Below, in pieces: positions 1 to 9,603 of a stretch of 60,985 nt of DNA. Each line of letters opens with the position of its first letter. Positions within the stretch are counted from its first letter, which is position 1. The stretch comes from CAYUVH01 sp964448135. Its GTDB lineage: Bacteria; Verrucomicrobiota; Verrucomicrobiia; Limisphaerales; UBA8199. The stretch is taken from positions 1 to 60,985 of the forward strand of contig CAYUVH010000061.1 of NCBI GenBank assembly GCA_964448135.1. The letters run 5' to 3'. Below the pieces are notes generated by a model. That model did not search any database. It saw only the letters and a program-made list of their open reading frames with translations, and was not told the DNA's origin. The position numbers and the translations under genes were made by a program.

Positions 1-471
1 GAAGTCATCGAAAAACTGGCGGCCGCCGGCGCCAACCCCAACGCCGCCTGGAAGGAACCTTACGAGGGGATGGTAACGCCGCTCGTAGCCGCCGCTGAAG
101 AAGGGCACGCAAAGGCCGCTGCGGTCCTCTTGAAGGCCGGAGCGGATCTGAGCCATCGGGCTCGCGATGGCAAGACGGCTTTTAGCGCCGCTGCCTGGCA
201 CGGACATACCGAGGCTCTGGGAGTGCTGGTCAAGGGCGTGGAAAAGAATCCGAAAAGCCGACGACTGCTGGACTATGCGCTGTGGATTGCCGTGGTCTTG
301 GGGAATAACGAGTCCGTGAAGATCCTCCTGGAGGCGGGAGCCAATCCGCGGGCGGTGAGCATGTACGAAGGAAAACTCGTCAGCGCCATTGATTTCGCCA
401 GACGCAAAAGCAAAAAGGTGAAGCACGCCATGTTGGTAGCCGCCCTAAAGCAACAGGCTGCTTGCAAATAG
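1..471 (+). CDS. Ankyrin-repeat protein, 5' end cut by window edge
   Basis: The reading frame is open from base 1, so the gene begins outside the window; the first in-frame ATG (70) is internal. The visible 156 residues carry ankyrin-repeat signatures: a GANPN-type turn near the start, then LVAAAEEGHAKAAAVLLKAG, a repeat with AAWHGHTEALGVLV, and a last one with LLEAGANPRA. The C-terminus is basic (RRKSKKVKH). Ankyrin repeats are protein-protein interaction modules, so no enzymatic role can be read here. It converges on a second ankyrin gene whose stop lies 83 bp downstream on the other strand. Confidence 0.85.
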   Translation, partial: EVIEKLAAAGANPNAAWKEPYEGMVTPLVAAAEEGHAKAAAVLLKAGADLSHRARDGKTAFSAAAWHGHTEALGVLVKGVEKNPKSRRLLDYALWIAVVLGNNESVKILLEAGANPRAVSMYEGKLVSAIDFARRKSKKVKHAMLVAALKQQAACK

Positions 472-554
472 GCGATGCCTATTCTTTCGACCAGAATCTC
501 GTGCAACGCGCGGGCTTTGCGAGCGCCGGCTTGCCTCTAACGACTCATGGCGGC

Positions 555-2111
555 CTAATCTTTCACGGTCTTTAGATCGGAATACTTGCGGTACAGCTTG
601 ACCAATCCGGGATTGCGATAGCTGTTATCGAGTAGGATATCCAGCGGGGTCTTTCCATCTTCGTTTCTTGCGGTAATGTCCGCACCCGCTTCCAGAAGCA
701 TTTGGGCGGTCTCAATGTTGCTTTTGGGATAGCCAAAGTGGGCGAGTTGATGCAAAGCATTCTCTCCACTGGAATTTCTGGCGTTAACGTTGGCTCCGGC
801 GTTGATCAGCAGTCTCGTCAACTCTGGGATGGACGTTTCTCGAGCCGCCGTCAGGAGCGGAGTGGTTCCAAAGAAATTCGTCGCGTTTACGTCAGCGCCG
901 CTTTTTATCAGGAGTTCAACCGCATTTGATTTACCACCTTTCACCGCCCAGAAAAGCGGAGATTCCCGCTGTGAATCCCTCAGCGACACCGACTCCCCGC
1001 GGGAAACAAGCAGAGCGACGACCTCCACACTCCCTCCCCGTGCCGCCCAGTGAAGCGGCGAAACACTGGAGATACCCATATAACTTCCCGGTACGCGGTA
1101 CATTGGATGGCCCAGGCTAACGCCAATATTTGACCCGGCGGGGATGCGTTCTCTGAGATATTCCGCCTGGAGCTTCCGGTAATCCACTCCCTCATCAAGG
1201 AGCTTCTTCACCTGGTCTGCCATTCCCAGTCCGGATGCGGTGAAGATGTCAATCGGCGCTCGGTGCTCAACGAGACTTTTTGCAATCTTCACGTAGTTAA
1301 AGTAAATCGCTGTTTGCAGCGGCGTGCTTTCGTTGTTGTCGGGGATTTTTACGTCGGCGCCGCTATTCAGAAGCAATTCAGCGCACTCCGCGTTGCCATC
1401 CCGAACCGCCGTGTGCAATGGCGTGAAACCGGCGTTGTTCCTGGCATTGACATTCGCACCAAGCGTGAGCAGGCGTTTGGCGATGCCGGTTTGGTTTTTC
1501 CAGGCAGCTAAATGAAGTAGTGTATCCCCATCTTGATTTGCGATCTTTTCGACTCCGGAATTCCAATGCGCCAGTAAACGCTCAGCCTCACGAAAACGCT
1601 GTCGAGCCATGCTGTGTAGCAGGTTGTATTCGGACTCGTCCAGCTTTAGTGCCTGCCTTACTGGCTTGCAAACGAGTTTGATTCCGCGGACATCCAGTAT
1701 GGCATCATCAAAAGCCACCAGATATTTTAATATGTCCACCAGCGCTATCTTGTTGAAAACGAATTCCCTGGTCTTGAAATCGTTTGTGCCAAATTCCATG
1801 GGAATGGGGGTGCCGGCCATTTTGGAAAGATCCTTGAGACATTGCGACATGGGCCGATTGGTGCCGGAGTAGCTCATTTTTGCCGTCAACGCCGGAAAAT
1901 CGTCCCTGGCAAAACGCAGCAGTCTGACTTCCCTTTCCATCTGCTCGATCCTCTGCTCCAGCGTCCCACTCACGCTCACCCCAAACTGAAACTCAGTGGC
2001 TCCGGTCATGTGACCGCTTATGGAACTGCTATCGGGGCTGGCTTCGACACGGTCAAGTGCGTGCACTGATATCGCTATTAGAGATATGGAAGCGAGAAGG
2101 AGCGCTTTCAT
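555..2111 (-). CDS. Secreted ankyrin-repeat protein with N-terminal STN-like segment
   Basis: 518 residues. A Sec signal peptide (MKALLLASISLIAISVHA) suggests export to the periplasm. Residues about 45-70 form a short charged helix (LEQRIEQMEREVRLLR). A segment around residues 85-150 (CLKDLSKMAGTPIPMEF, then a stretch with DILKYLVAFDDAIL) resembles secretin/TonB N-terminal (STN) domains, which is my inference. From about residue 190 to the end there are around seven ankyrin repeats, recognisable by TPLHTAVRDGN, SPLHWAARGGSVEVVALL and LLINAGANVNARN. Periplasmic ankyrin proteins usually act as binding scaffolds; the partner is unknown. It may be a distant relative of the truncated ankyrin gene beside it. 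Confidence 0.88.
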   Translation of the reverse strand: MKALLLASISLIAISVHALDRVEASPDSSSISGHMTGATEFQFGVSVSGTLEQRIEQMEREVRLLRFARDDFPALTAKMSYSGTNRPMSQCLKDLSKMAGTPIPMEFGTNDFKTREFVFNKIALVDILKYLVAFDDAILDVRGIKLVCKPVRQALKLDESEYNLLHSMARQRFREAERLLAHWNSGVEKIANQDGDTLLHLAAWKNQTGIAKRLLTLGANVNARNNAGFTPLHTAVRDGNAECAELLLNSGADVKIPDNNESTPLQTAIYFNYVKIAKSLVEHRAPIDIFTASGLGMADQVKKLLDEGVDYRKLQAEYLRERIPAGSNIGVSLGHPMYRVPGSYMGISSVSPLHWAARGGSVEVVALLVSRGESVSLRDSQRESPLFWAVKGGKSNAVELLIKSGADVNATNFFGTTPLLTAARETSIPELTRLLINAGANVNARNSSGENALHQLAHFGYPKSNIETAQMLLEAGADITARNEDGKTPLDILLDNSYRNPGLVKLYRKYSDLKTVKD

Positions 2112-2189
2112 TCGCGAACGATCGAAACACCGATACGGGACCAGGTCCAGTGCAATTAAATGCTTAAGGCCGGGTCACCCGCGAATGAT

Positions 2190-3722
2190 CTACTTCGCCA
2201 CCAGGCTCTCATGGCGGGTGCTGGCGTTGCGGGCGCGGCCTTCGGCCCAGCGGCGGAGGGCGCCGATTTGTTCGGACATGGTTTTGGCGAGCGGGACGGT
2301 CGCGGTCAGGGCGGCGCGGATGTGTTCGGTGTCGATGTCCTGGCGTTCGTGGAAGGCGTCGTAGAGGGCGCTGTTGATCGCTTCCTCGATTTCAGCGCCG
2401 CTGAAATCAGCACACGCGGCGGCGAGCAGCTCAAGATCGAAGCGTTCGGGGTCGCGGTTGCGCTTGAGCAGGTGGATGCGAAGGATTTCCGCGCGCTCCT
2501 CGGGTGCGGGGAGGTCCACGAAAAATATTTCGTCGAGGCGCCCCTTGCGGAGCAATTCCGGGGGCAATTGCGAGATGTCGTTGGCGGTGGCCACCACAAA
2601 GACGGGAGCGGTCTTTTCCGAGAGCCACGTGAGGAACGTTCCGAAGACGCGGGCGGTGGTGCCGCCGTCGCTCGCGCCGGAGGCCTGGGAACCGGCGAAG
2701 GCCTTGTCAATTTCATCCACCCACAAAACGGCCGGGGCGACGGAGGTGGCGATGGCGACGGCCCGGCGGACATTTTCCTCCGACGACCCCACGAAGCTGC
2801 CGAACATGCGGCCCATGTCGAAACGCAGGAGCGGCAATTGCCACTGGTTGGACACGGCTTTCGCGCAGAGGCTTTTGCCGCAACCCTGGACGCCCAGCAA
2901 AAGAATTCCCTTCGGGGCCGACAAACCGAACGCGCGGGCTTCGTCGGTGAAGGCCGCGCCTCTTTTGGTGAGCCACTCCTTGAGCGCCGCCAGTCCGCCG
3001 ATATTGGCGAAGGATTCGTTCGCCGAAAAATATTCCAGCAGGCCGCTCTTGCGAATGATCTGCTGCTTTTCGGCGAGGACCTCGGGCACATCGTCGCCGC
3101 TCAGGCGCGATTCCTTGACGATAATGCGCGCGAAGACATTCTCGGCCTCGCCGAGCGTGAGGCCGAGGGAGGCCTGTAGCAGACGTTCACGACCGGCGTC
3201 GTCCAAATCCACGGTGACGTTCTTATGCTGCTGGACCTCGGCCAGCACCTCGTCGAGCAGAAGGCCGAGTTCCTCGCGGCCCGGGAGCGGAAAATTCAGG
3301 ACGGTGATTTCCTTTTCCAGTTCGACGGGGATGTCCATCACCGGCGAAATGAGGATGATGGTCTTCTGGCTGTTTTTCAGGTGCAGCGCGATTTCCTTCA
3401 GCTTGCGGATCACCGCGAACTGGCCGCGAGCGAGGAAGGGATGGAAATCCTTGAAGATGAAAATGGCGGGCTCGACCTGCTCGATGATCTGATCGAGGGC
3501 GACGAGCGGCTCCTTGGTGGCGGAGTTGCGATGGCGTTGGGATTGGATGGAAGCGCCGGCGGGGACGATGCCGGTGCTGCAACTCCACTCGAACACCTTT
3601 TTCTGCCGCCGGGTGGCAATCTCGAGGACGACCTGTTCGAGGCGCAATTCCTCGCTGGTAACGAGATAGAGAATCGGATACCGCGCGCGGATCAGTGTCT
3701 CAAGTTCCGTTGAAAAGCTCAT
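2190..3722 (-). CDS. Ycf46-like AAA+ ATPase
   Basis: 510 residues, cytosolic. The N-terminal half (MSFSTELETLIRARYPILYL) matches the cyanobacterial/plastid Ycf46 type, with a degenerate ATPase-like fold. The C-terminal half is a full AAA module: Walker A GVQGCGKSLCAK near residue 270, Walker B AVLWVDEIDKAF, sensor-1 VATAND and an arginine-finger region LLRKGRLDEIFF. A C-terminal helical lid follows (FSGAEIEEAINSALYDAF). In cyanobacteria Ycf46 has been linked to CO2 utilisation and photosynthesis regulation; its role in a heterotroph is unknown. It is last in the minus-strand run behind the sigma factor and the 70-residue gene, 44 bp downstream of the latter. Confidence 0.88.
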   Translation of the reverse strand: MSFSTELETLIRARYPILYLVTSEELRLEQVVLEIATRRQKKVFEWSCSTGIVPAGASIQSQRHRNSATKEPLVALDQIIEQVEPAIFIFKDFHPFLARGQFAVIRKLKEIALHLKNSQKTIILISPVMDIPVELEKEITVLNFPLPGREELGLLLDEVLAEVQQHKNVTVDLDDAGRERLLQASLGLTLGEAENVFARIIVKESRLSGDDVPEVLAEKQQIIRKSGLLEYFSANESFANIGGLAALKEWLTKRGAAFTDEARAFGLSAPKGILLLGVQGCGKSLCAKAVSNQWQLPLLRFDMGRMFGSFVGSSEENVRRAVAIATSVAPAVLWVDEIDKAFAGSQASGASDGGTTARVFGTFLTWLSEKTAPVFVVATANDISQLPPELLRKGRLDEIFFVDLPAPEERAEILRIHLLKRNRDPERFDLELLAAACADFSGAEIEEAINSALYDAFHERQDIDTEHIRAALTATVPLAKTMSEQIGALRRWAEGRARNASTRHESLVAK

Positions 3723-3766
3723 GTCCCCTCAATCCTCCCGGCAGCAAACCAAGGTCATGCTTCGCC

Positions 3767-3979
3767 CTAAAACAAGCGCCGCCACCAGGGTTTGGGCGGG
3801 GGTTGCGAAGCGACGGACTCCGCCAGCCGGCGCGCGATGGCGGGCGGGACGGGGGTCTGGCGGGCATCGTGCCGGAGCAGTTGCTCGGCGGACGAAAATT
3901 CGAGCGGGCCCCGGGACGCCTGGTGACCCAGCGTGCCTTGCTCCAGCTGCTCCCGGTGCGTCAATTTCTTTGGTCTCAT
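3767..3979 (-). CDS. Small basic protein downstream of ECF sigma factor
   Basis: 70 residues beginning MRPKKLTHREQLEQGTLG and ending PPKPWWRRLF. It starts 9 bp after the sigma-factor stop on the same strand, the spacing of a co-transcribed gene. The middle (FSSAEQLLRHDARQTPVPP) is polar and the tail is Trp/Arg rich. There is no membrane segment and no zinc-binding Cys/His cluster, so it is not a classical ZAS-type anti-sigma factor. The position suggests a product that works with the sigma factor, but the sequence does not reveal how. Coding status rests on position and composition only. Confidence 0.6.
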   Translation of the reverse strand: MRPKKLTHREQLEQGTLGHQASRGPLEFSSAEQLLRHDARQTPVPPAIARRLAESVASQPPPKPWWRRLF

Positions 3980-3988
3980 ATGTCTTCC

Positions 3989-4558
3989 TCAGGCTGTTTT
4001 GGCGAACAGCGCGGCAAATGCCTTGCGTGCACGGTGCAGCTTACCACGAACTGCGTCCGGTGTCTGCCCCGTCAATGTGCCCACTTGTTCGTAACTTAAT
4101 TCCTCGTCCGCCACCAGCAGCAGCAGCAGCCGGTACTCGTCCGGCAGGCCGTCCAGTGCCGACTGGATGCGGACGCCCAATTCCTTCGTTTCCAGCACCC
4201 GCAACGGCGAGTCACCCCCGGCCGGCGCGGTTTCCCAGACTGCGTCATCCGCGTTGCTCAGCACATGCCGGTCGTGCCACGCCTGCTGGAGGTTCCGGCA
4301 ATGATTGATGGCAATGCGGTAAATCCAGGTGCGCCACGAGGCCTCGCCGCGAAAGGTGTCCATCTTGCGGAAGGCTTTGATAAACACGTCGTGCGTGGCG
4401 TCCTCGGCTTTGGCCGGGTCCCCGAGCAAACGGAGGGCGAGATAGAAAATGGCGCGGCTGTGCTCCTCGTAGAGCGCGGCGAATTCGGGATTGGAGAGCG
4501 CCACTCGGGACGTTTCCGCGGATTCCTGTTCTGCCGGTGGCTCGCTCACAACGTTCAT
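3989..4558 (-). CDS. ECF-type RNA polymerase sigma factor
   Basis: 189 residues from the preferred start MNVVSEPPAEQ. The frame extends upstream to 4675, but that part reads through a palindromic repeat (4609-4749), so the internal ATG at 4558 is chosen. Region 2 is clear (LYEEHSRAIFYLALRLLG, then DATHDVFIKAF and WRTWIYRIAINHCRN). Region 4 follows (LDGLPDEYRLLLLLVADEEL, YEQVGTLTGQTPDAVRGKLH) with its helix-turn-helix. There is no region 1 or 3, as expected for ECF sigma factors. No anti-sigma factor of known type is adjacent; a 70-residue protein follows. Its promoter could lie in the repeat or be shared with trpE upstream. Confidence 0.93.
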   Translation of the reverse strand: MNVVSEPPAEQESAETSRVALSNPEFAALYEEHSRAIFYLALRLLGDPAKAEDATHDVFIKAFRKMDTFRGEASWRTWIYRIAINHCRNLQQAWHDRHVLSNADDAVWETAPAGGDSPLRVLETKELGVRIQSALDGLPDEYRLLLLLVADEELSYEQVGTLTGQTPDAVRGKLHRARKAFAALFAKTA

Positions 4559-4608
4559 GGCGATTAGACCGGATGCGGCGGGAAATGTCACGCCCGCGTA
4601 AGCAGCAT

Positions 4609-4749
4609 CCTCGTAGCGCAGATTTCCAATCTGCTGTGTCGCCGACTTCCAGTCGGCAGGACTGCCGAAATCCAATACGTTCCGAGCTGTCGGAGGCTAT
4701 GCGGATTGGAAATCCGCGATACAGCAGGCTGGAAGCCTGCGCTACGAGG
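4609..4749. repeat. GTAGC-type palindromic element with four TCC/GGA-centred stems
   Basis: A 13-bp perfect inverted repeat closes the element: CCTCGTAGCGCAG at 4609-4621 and its complement at 4737-4749. Inside are four short palindromes, each with 7-bp arms around a trinucleotide: 4618-4634 (GCAGATT arms, TCC centre), 4641-4657 (GCCGACT arms, TCC), 4701-4717 (GCGGATT arms, GGA) and 4724-4740 (GCAGGCT arms, GGA). The right end touches the trpE stop codon (4750-4752). It lies between trpE and the sigma-factor gene, so trpE read-through RNA would contain it. A relative lies at 36459-36579. Confidence 0.85.
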
Positions 4750-6258
<1,509 letters not shown>

Positions 6259-6288
6259 CCTGATAGATTCCTAAAGCCCGCGCCCCAA

Positions 6289-6930
6289 CTATTTCCCCGC
6301 CGCCACTTCGCTGCTCCGCGAATAGAGCGAGGCCAGACGGGCGACCTTGATCGCGGGAGGCAAGGCGGCTTCTTCATTGCGGGAACGATCCAGAAAAGCG
6401 GCCTTGCGCAGCGTCGCCCGCCGCATCCGCCACATGGCCAGCATCGTATAGAAGGCCACCGCAACCGCGTAGATGATAATGCCAAAACCGATGCCAAACG
6501 GCACGCTCGACGGCGCACTGAAAATCATGACCGCCGCGCCCAACCCCGCGGTGAGCATCGTATTTCCGGCGAGACAGAACAGGAAGAGCGTGATTTGCGT
6601 TTCCTGCAACCGCTGCACGTGCCAGTAGCGATAATTCTCCTCGCCGATCGAGCGCATGAGCCACGCGGACTGAAAATTCCGCGCCGCGAGCATCACGCCC
6701 ATGGTGCTGATGGCGACCGCCGGCAGCGGCCACTTCGCCATGCCGAGACAGAACGTGATTTGCACAATGATGCTGCCCGTCCAACCCAGCAGGCGCGCCA
6801 GGGGATTCGCTTCCAGGACAAGATTGGGCGTGGCCACCCACGTGCTCAGCATGTCCAGCCCGCGCGTGGCGAGGAGCAGGACGAGCAACAGGGCATACTC
6901 CCAGCTCAACGTTGGAACAAAATCATGCAT
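6289..6930 (-). CDS. Integral membrane protein of unknown function
   Basis: 213 residues from MHDFVPTLSWE. The ATG (6930-6928) shares one base with the hisI stop in a TAATG overlap, indicating translational coupling; the longer frame upstream is the hisI shadow. About five membrane helices are visible, including LLLVLLLATRGLDML, AVAISTMGVMLAA and IGFGIIIYAVAVAFYTMLAM. Between them is a soluble loop with LMRSIGEENYRYWHVQRLQE, and the C-terminus is a cytosolic basic tail. I recognise no catalytic motif. The position between hisI and trpE suggests co-expression with amino-acid synthesis but not a defined role. Confidence 0.8.
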   Translation of the reverse strand: MHDFVPTLSWEYALLLVLLLATRGLDMLSTWVATPNLVLEANPLARLLGWTGSIIVQITFCLGMAKWPLPAVAISTMGVMLAARNFQSAWLMRSIGEENYRYWHVQRLQETQITLFLFCLAGNTMLTAGLGAAVMIFSAPSSVPFGIGFGIIIYAVAVAFYTMLAMWRMRRATLRKAAFLDRSRNEEAALPPAIKVARLASLYSRSSEVAAGK

Positions 6931-7322
6931 TACTTCTTGCCGTAAATCTTCTCCGGCGATTCCAGCATCGCCTCCGTCGTGCGGAAGGACTTGTCGTCCG
7001 CTTCCACGGAACGGAAGAAACAGGACTGGTAACCCTCGTGACAAGCGGCACCGACCTGCTCCACCTGCACGAGCAGGGTGTCGCCATCGCAATCAAACGA
7101 CAGGTCTTTCACCGTCTGGGTGTGCCCGCTGCTTTCGCCCTTCATCCAGAACTTCTGCCGCGAGCGGCTCCAAAAATGCGTTTTCCTGGTGGCGAGCGTC
7201 TTTTCCAGGGACTCGCGATTCATCCAGGCCATCATCAACACGCGGCCGGTCTTCTGGTCCTGCACGATAGCGGGGATCAGGCCTTGGGCGTCGAATTTCA
7301 ACTTCTCGTAAAAACTGCTCAT
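6930..7322 (-). CDS. hisI: Phosphoribosyl-AMP cyclohydrolase
   Basis: 130 residues, the size of monofunctional HisI; the HisE pyrophosphohydrolase domain found in fused enzymes is absent. It hydrolyses the adenine ring of phosphoribosyl-AMP, the third step of histidine synthesis. Conserved blocks are present: VLMMAWMNRESLEKTL, THFWSRSRQKFWMKGESSGH and DCDGDTLLVQVEQVGAACHE, the last with the metal-binding Asp residues and Cys, followed by GYQSCFFRSV. It is first in a minus-strand run leading to trpE. No hisE or other his gene is in the window, so the pathway is dispersed. Confidence 0.96.
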   Translation of the reverse strand: MSSFYEKLKFDAQGLIPAIVQDQKTGRVLMMAWMNRESLEKTLATRKTHFWSRSRQKFWMKGESSGHTQTVKDLSFDCDGDTLLVQVEQVGAACHEGYQSCFFRSVEADDKSFRTTEAMLESPEKIYGKK

Positions 7323-7512
7323 CAGATCGTGCGCAAGCTAACCACCGAATTGCGCAAAATGCAAACTACTGTTCGGCATGGGGTTTCCTGCAAGATTCCC
7401 ATGGACTTCAGCCGGAGAACGGGCAGCATAAAGGCGCCTCCCTACCCAGGCAGCGTGTTCGCTGGCTTCTCGAGTTCGCGTGGCAACAACAAACGTAAAG
7501 AAAGGTTCGCAT

Positions 7513-7800
7513 ATGCCTTATGTCATGATCAGTCATAAAGTCGCCAATTACGCGAAGTGGAAGAAGGCGGTCAACGCGTTTGCCAAATTCCGCAAGGCCT
7601 CCGGTGAAAAATGTTTTTACGCCTGTCGCCACAGCAAGAAGCCGAACGAGGTGCTGGTCTGGTGCGAATGGGACAACGCGGCGCGGATGAAGAAATTCAT
7701 CAAATCCGCGGAACTCCGCAAGGCGATGAAAGACGCGGGGGTGGTCAGCAAGCCGGAGATCACCACCTACAACAAGATGGATGTGCTCTCGGTAAAATAA
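7513..7800 (+). CDS. ABM-like (dimeric alpha-beta barrel) small protein
   Basis: 95 residues from MPYVMISHKVANYAKW. The start is set by a purine-rich ribosome binding site AAAGAAAGG at 7497-7505, eight bases before the ATG; a longer in-frame start at 7480 lacks one. The pattern (strand MPYVMISHKV, helix NYAKWKKAVNAFAKFRKASG, strand EVLVWCEWD, helix AARMKKFIKSAELRKAM) is that of the antibiotic-biosynthesis-monooxygenase / stress-responsive barrel superfamily, whose members usually dimerise. No active-site residue is diagnostic, so the substrate is unknown. It is a single-gene unit followed by a terminator hairpin. Confidence 0.8.
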   Translation: MPYVMISHKVANYAKWKKAVNAFAKFRKASGEKCFYACRHSKKPNEVLVWCEWDNAARMKKFIKSAELRKAMKDAGVVSKPEITTYNKMDVLSVK

Positions 7801-7808
7801 GAGGCGCG

Positions 7809-7827
7809 AGCCGCAGTGCGGCTTTTG
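7809..7827 (+). terminator. Rho-independent terminator
   Basis: A 6-bp stem (AGCCGC at 7809-7814, GCGGCT at 7818-7823) with a 3-base loop is followed by a T-rich tract. It begins 8 bp after the stop of the ABM-like gene and should end that transcript. Confidence 0.6.
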
Positions 7828-7912
7828 CTTACGCCCGTCGCGCAAGAAACGAATTTCGGGTGGATATTCCTTCGCCCGTGCGTTTCTCGGGCAAATCCGC
7901 TAGCCTCCGAGC

Positions 7913-8806
7913 ATGCACTATCGCGTTTTGGGAGCTACCGGTCTCAAGGTTTCGGTAATCGGTGTCGGCACCTGGCAGTTTGGCGGGGAATGGAGCCGGA
8001 CGTTTTCGCAGGCAGACGCCGACGCCATCCTGGACAAGGCGGCGGAGCTGGGGATCAACTTGATTGATACGGCGGAGTGCTACGGCGATCACCTTTCGGA
8101 GCGGCTGATCGGCGATTATCTTTCGCGGCGCGACCGGTCGAAATGGGTGATTGCGACCAAGTTCGGGCACAGCTTTCAGGGGTTCATGAACCGCACGGAG
8201 GATTTTTCCGCAGCGGGGGCGCGGCAGCAATTGGAAGCGTCCTTGAAGGCGCTGCGGGTTGACGCGGTGGACCTGTATCAGTTTCATTCCGGCTCGGATG
8301 CGCAGTTTCAGAATGAGGAGCTTTGGAAGACTCTGGCGGAAGTGAAGGGCGCTGGCAAAGTCCGACACCTGGGCGTTTCGATTCTTGGCAAGGGCAGCGA
8401 GCTGCAGGCGCGGGAAGCAAAAGGCGTCGGCGCCGAGGCATTGCAGGTCATTTACAACCGGCTTGATCGGCGGCCCGAGGAAATTTATTTTCCATACGCG
8501 CAAAAAGACCAGCTTGGCATCCTCGCCCGTGTGCCATTGGCGAGTGGTTTTCTCACCGGCAAATACAAGCTGGGAGCGAAGTTTTCGCCGGATGATGTGC
8601 GGTCCAGTTACGATGCGGAAAAACTTACCCGCGAATTGACCGAGGTGGAACGCTTGCAAAAGGAAGAGGTGCCGCCAGGGATTCCGATGGGACGCTGGGC
8701 GCTGGCGTGGTGCTTGAAAAATCCGGCGGTCACGGCGGTGATTCCCGGGTGCAAGGATGCGAAGCAGGTGGTGGAAAATGCGGCGGGAGCGGAATTGAAA
8801 ATCTGA
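7913..8806 (+). CDS. Aldo/keto reductase
   Basis: 297 residues. NAD(P)H-dependent oxidoreductase with an (alpha/beta)8 barrel. The N-terminus MHYRVLGATGLKVSVIGVG is typical of the YdhF/Tas-like branch. The catalytic tetrad can be read: Asp and Tyr in LIDTAECYGDHLSE, Lys in WVIATKFGH and His in LYQFHSGS. The C-terminal cofactor site is in TAVIPGCKDAKQVVENA. The substrate cannot be inferred. It stands 112 bp after the preceding gene and 36 bp before an SPFH-domain gene. Confidence 0.93.
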   Translation: MHYRVLGATGLKVSVIGVGTWQFGGEWSRTFSQADADAILDKAAELGINLIDTAECYGDHLSERLIGDYLSRRDRSKWVIATKFGHSFQGFMNRTEDFSAAGARQQLEASLKALRVDAVDLYQFHSGSDAQFQNEELWKTLAEVKGAGKVRHLGVSILGKGSELQAREAKGVGAEALQVIYNRLDRRPEEIYFPYAQKDQLGILARVPLASGFLTGKYKLGAKFSPDDVRSSYDAEKLTRELTEVERLQKEEVPPGIPMGRWALAWCLKNPAVTAVIPGCKDAKQVVENAAGAELKI

Positions 8807-8842
8807 CGCGCGTATTCGCGCGGAGAACAGCAAAAGAGCATC

Positions 8843-9415
8843 ATGAATCCTACCATCGCACCTTTCATCGGCATGGCCTTCGTGCTCCTGATCGTATTTG
8901 TCTTCGTGATGATCTGGGGCAGCCGATACACAAAATGCGGCCCAAACCAACTGCTGGTTGTCTCAGGCCGAAAGATCAGATTGCCCGACGGAAGCTTCGC
9001 CGGATTCAGAGTGGTCAAAGGGGGCGGCACTTTTATACTGCCCGTGATCGAGAAGGTGGATTATCTGTCGCTGGAGGCGATACCAGTTGAACTGGCGAAA
9101 ACCCGAACTCAAGTCGCCGGGGGGCAACCGGTCGAAGTCAACGCTGTGGGGCAGGTAAAAATTGGCGGCGGCGACGCTTCCATCGCTGCCGCGATCGAAA
9201 ACTTCCTGACCCGCAGCCCGGAGGAATTTAAGAACATCGTCCGGCCCATCCTGGAAAAGCATCTGAGCCTCGTGTTTGGGACGGCGGAGTTGAAACAGGT
9301 GGAAAGCAATCCCGCGCTGGTAGCAGACCGGGTCCAAACGGCGGCTGCAAATGACTTGAATCGTTTGGGGCTTCAAATCGTCAGCTTCAGCATCAAGAAT
9401 GTCCGGCCAGGCTAG
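8843..9415 (+). CDS. Short SPFH (flotillin-like) membrane protein
   Basis: 190 residues. One N-terminal membrane helix (FIGMAFVLLIVFVFVMIWG) is followed by an SPFH/prohibitin domain: CGPNQLLVVSGR, GGTFILPVIEKVDYLSLEAI, EVNAVGQVKIGG and LNRLGLQIVSFSIKNV. Flotillins normally continue for another 200-300 residues as an alanine/glutamate-rich coiled coil after this point; here the protein stops at NVRPG. I read all three forward frames downstream and saw no continuation, so this is either a genuine SPFH-only form or an old truncation. A CGCGCG hairpin with a TATT loop (8807-8822) lies just upstream. Confidence 0.8.
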   Translation: MNPTIAPFIGMAFVLLIVFVFVMIWGSRYTKCGPNQLLVVSGRKIRLPDGSFAGFRVVKGGGTFILPVIEKVDYLSLEAIPVELAKTRTQVAGGQPVEVNAVGQVKIGGGDASIAAAIENFLTRSPEEFKNIVRPILEKHLSLVFGTAELKQVESNPALVADRVQTAAANDLNRLGLQIVSFSIKNVRPG

Positions 9416-9548
9416 ACCTGGTTTTAGGCGGGAACTTTAAGGACGAATCGGGCCGAGATAACGCCCGAGAGCAAGAAATGCTAAATCATATCACGTTGAC
9501 ATTCAGTCACTTAGCATATGCGGTTGGGCTTTTTGCGATCCGGTTCGC

Positions 9549-9576
9549 TTGACACTCCGCCGTTCAAATCTATAGT
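9549..9576 (+). promoter_or_regulatory. Sigma-70-type promoter of the aminomutase gene
   Basis: A perfect -35 box TTGACA (9549-9554) and a TATAGT -10 box (9571-9576) are separated by 16 bp. They lie upstream of a strong ribosome binding site AAGGGAAG (9592-9599) and the ATG at 9604. Confidence 0.6.
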
Positions 9577-9603
9577 GCCTCAACCTGACTTAAGGGAAGA
9601 ACC

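Noticed and set aside
2160..3179. 339-codon plus-strand open frame over the AAA ATPase
   Set aside because: Antisense shadow with no recognisable motif.
8807..8822. CGCGCG/TATT/CGCGCG hairpin as terminator
   Set aside because: No T-run follows; kept only as a note under the SPFH gene.
9416..9548. Flotillin C-terminus in another frame
   Set aside because: Neither remaining frame shows the Ala/Glu-rich coiled coil expected, only short unrelated stretches.
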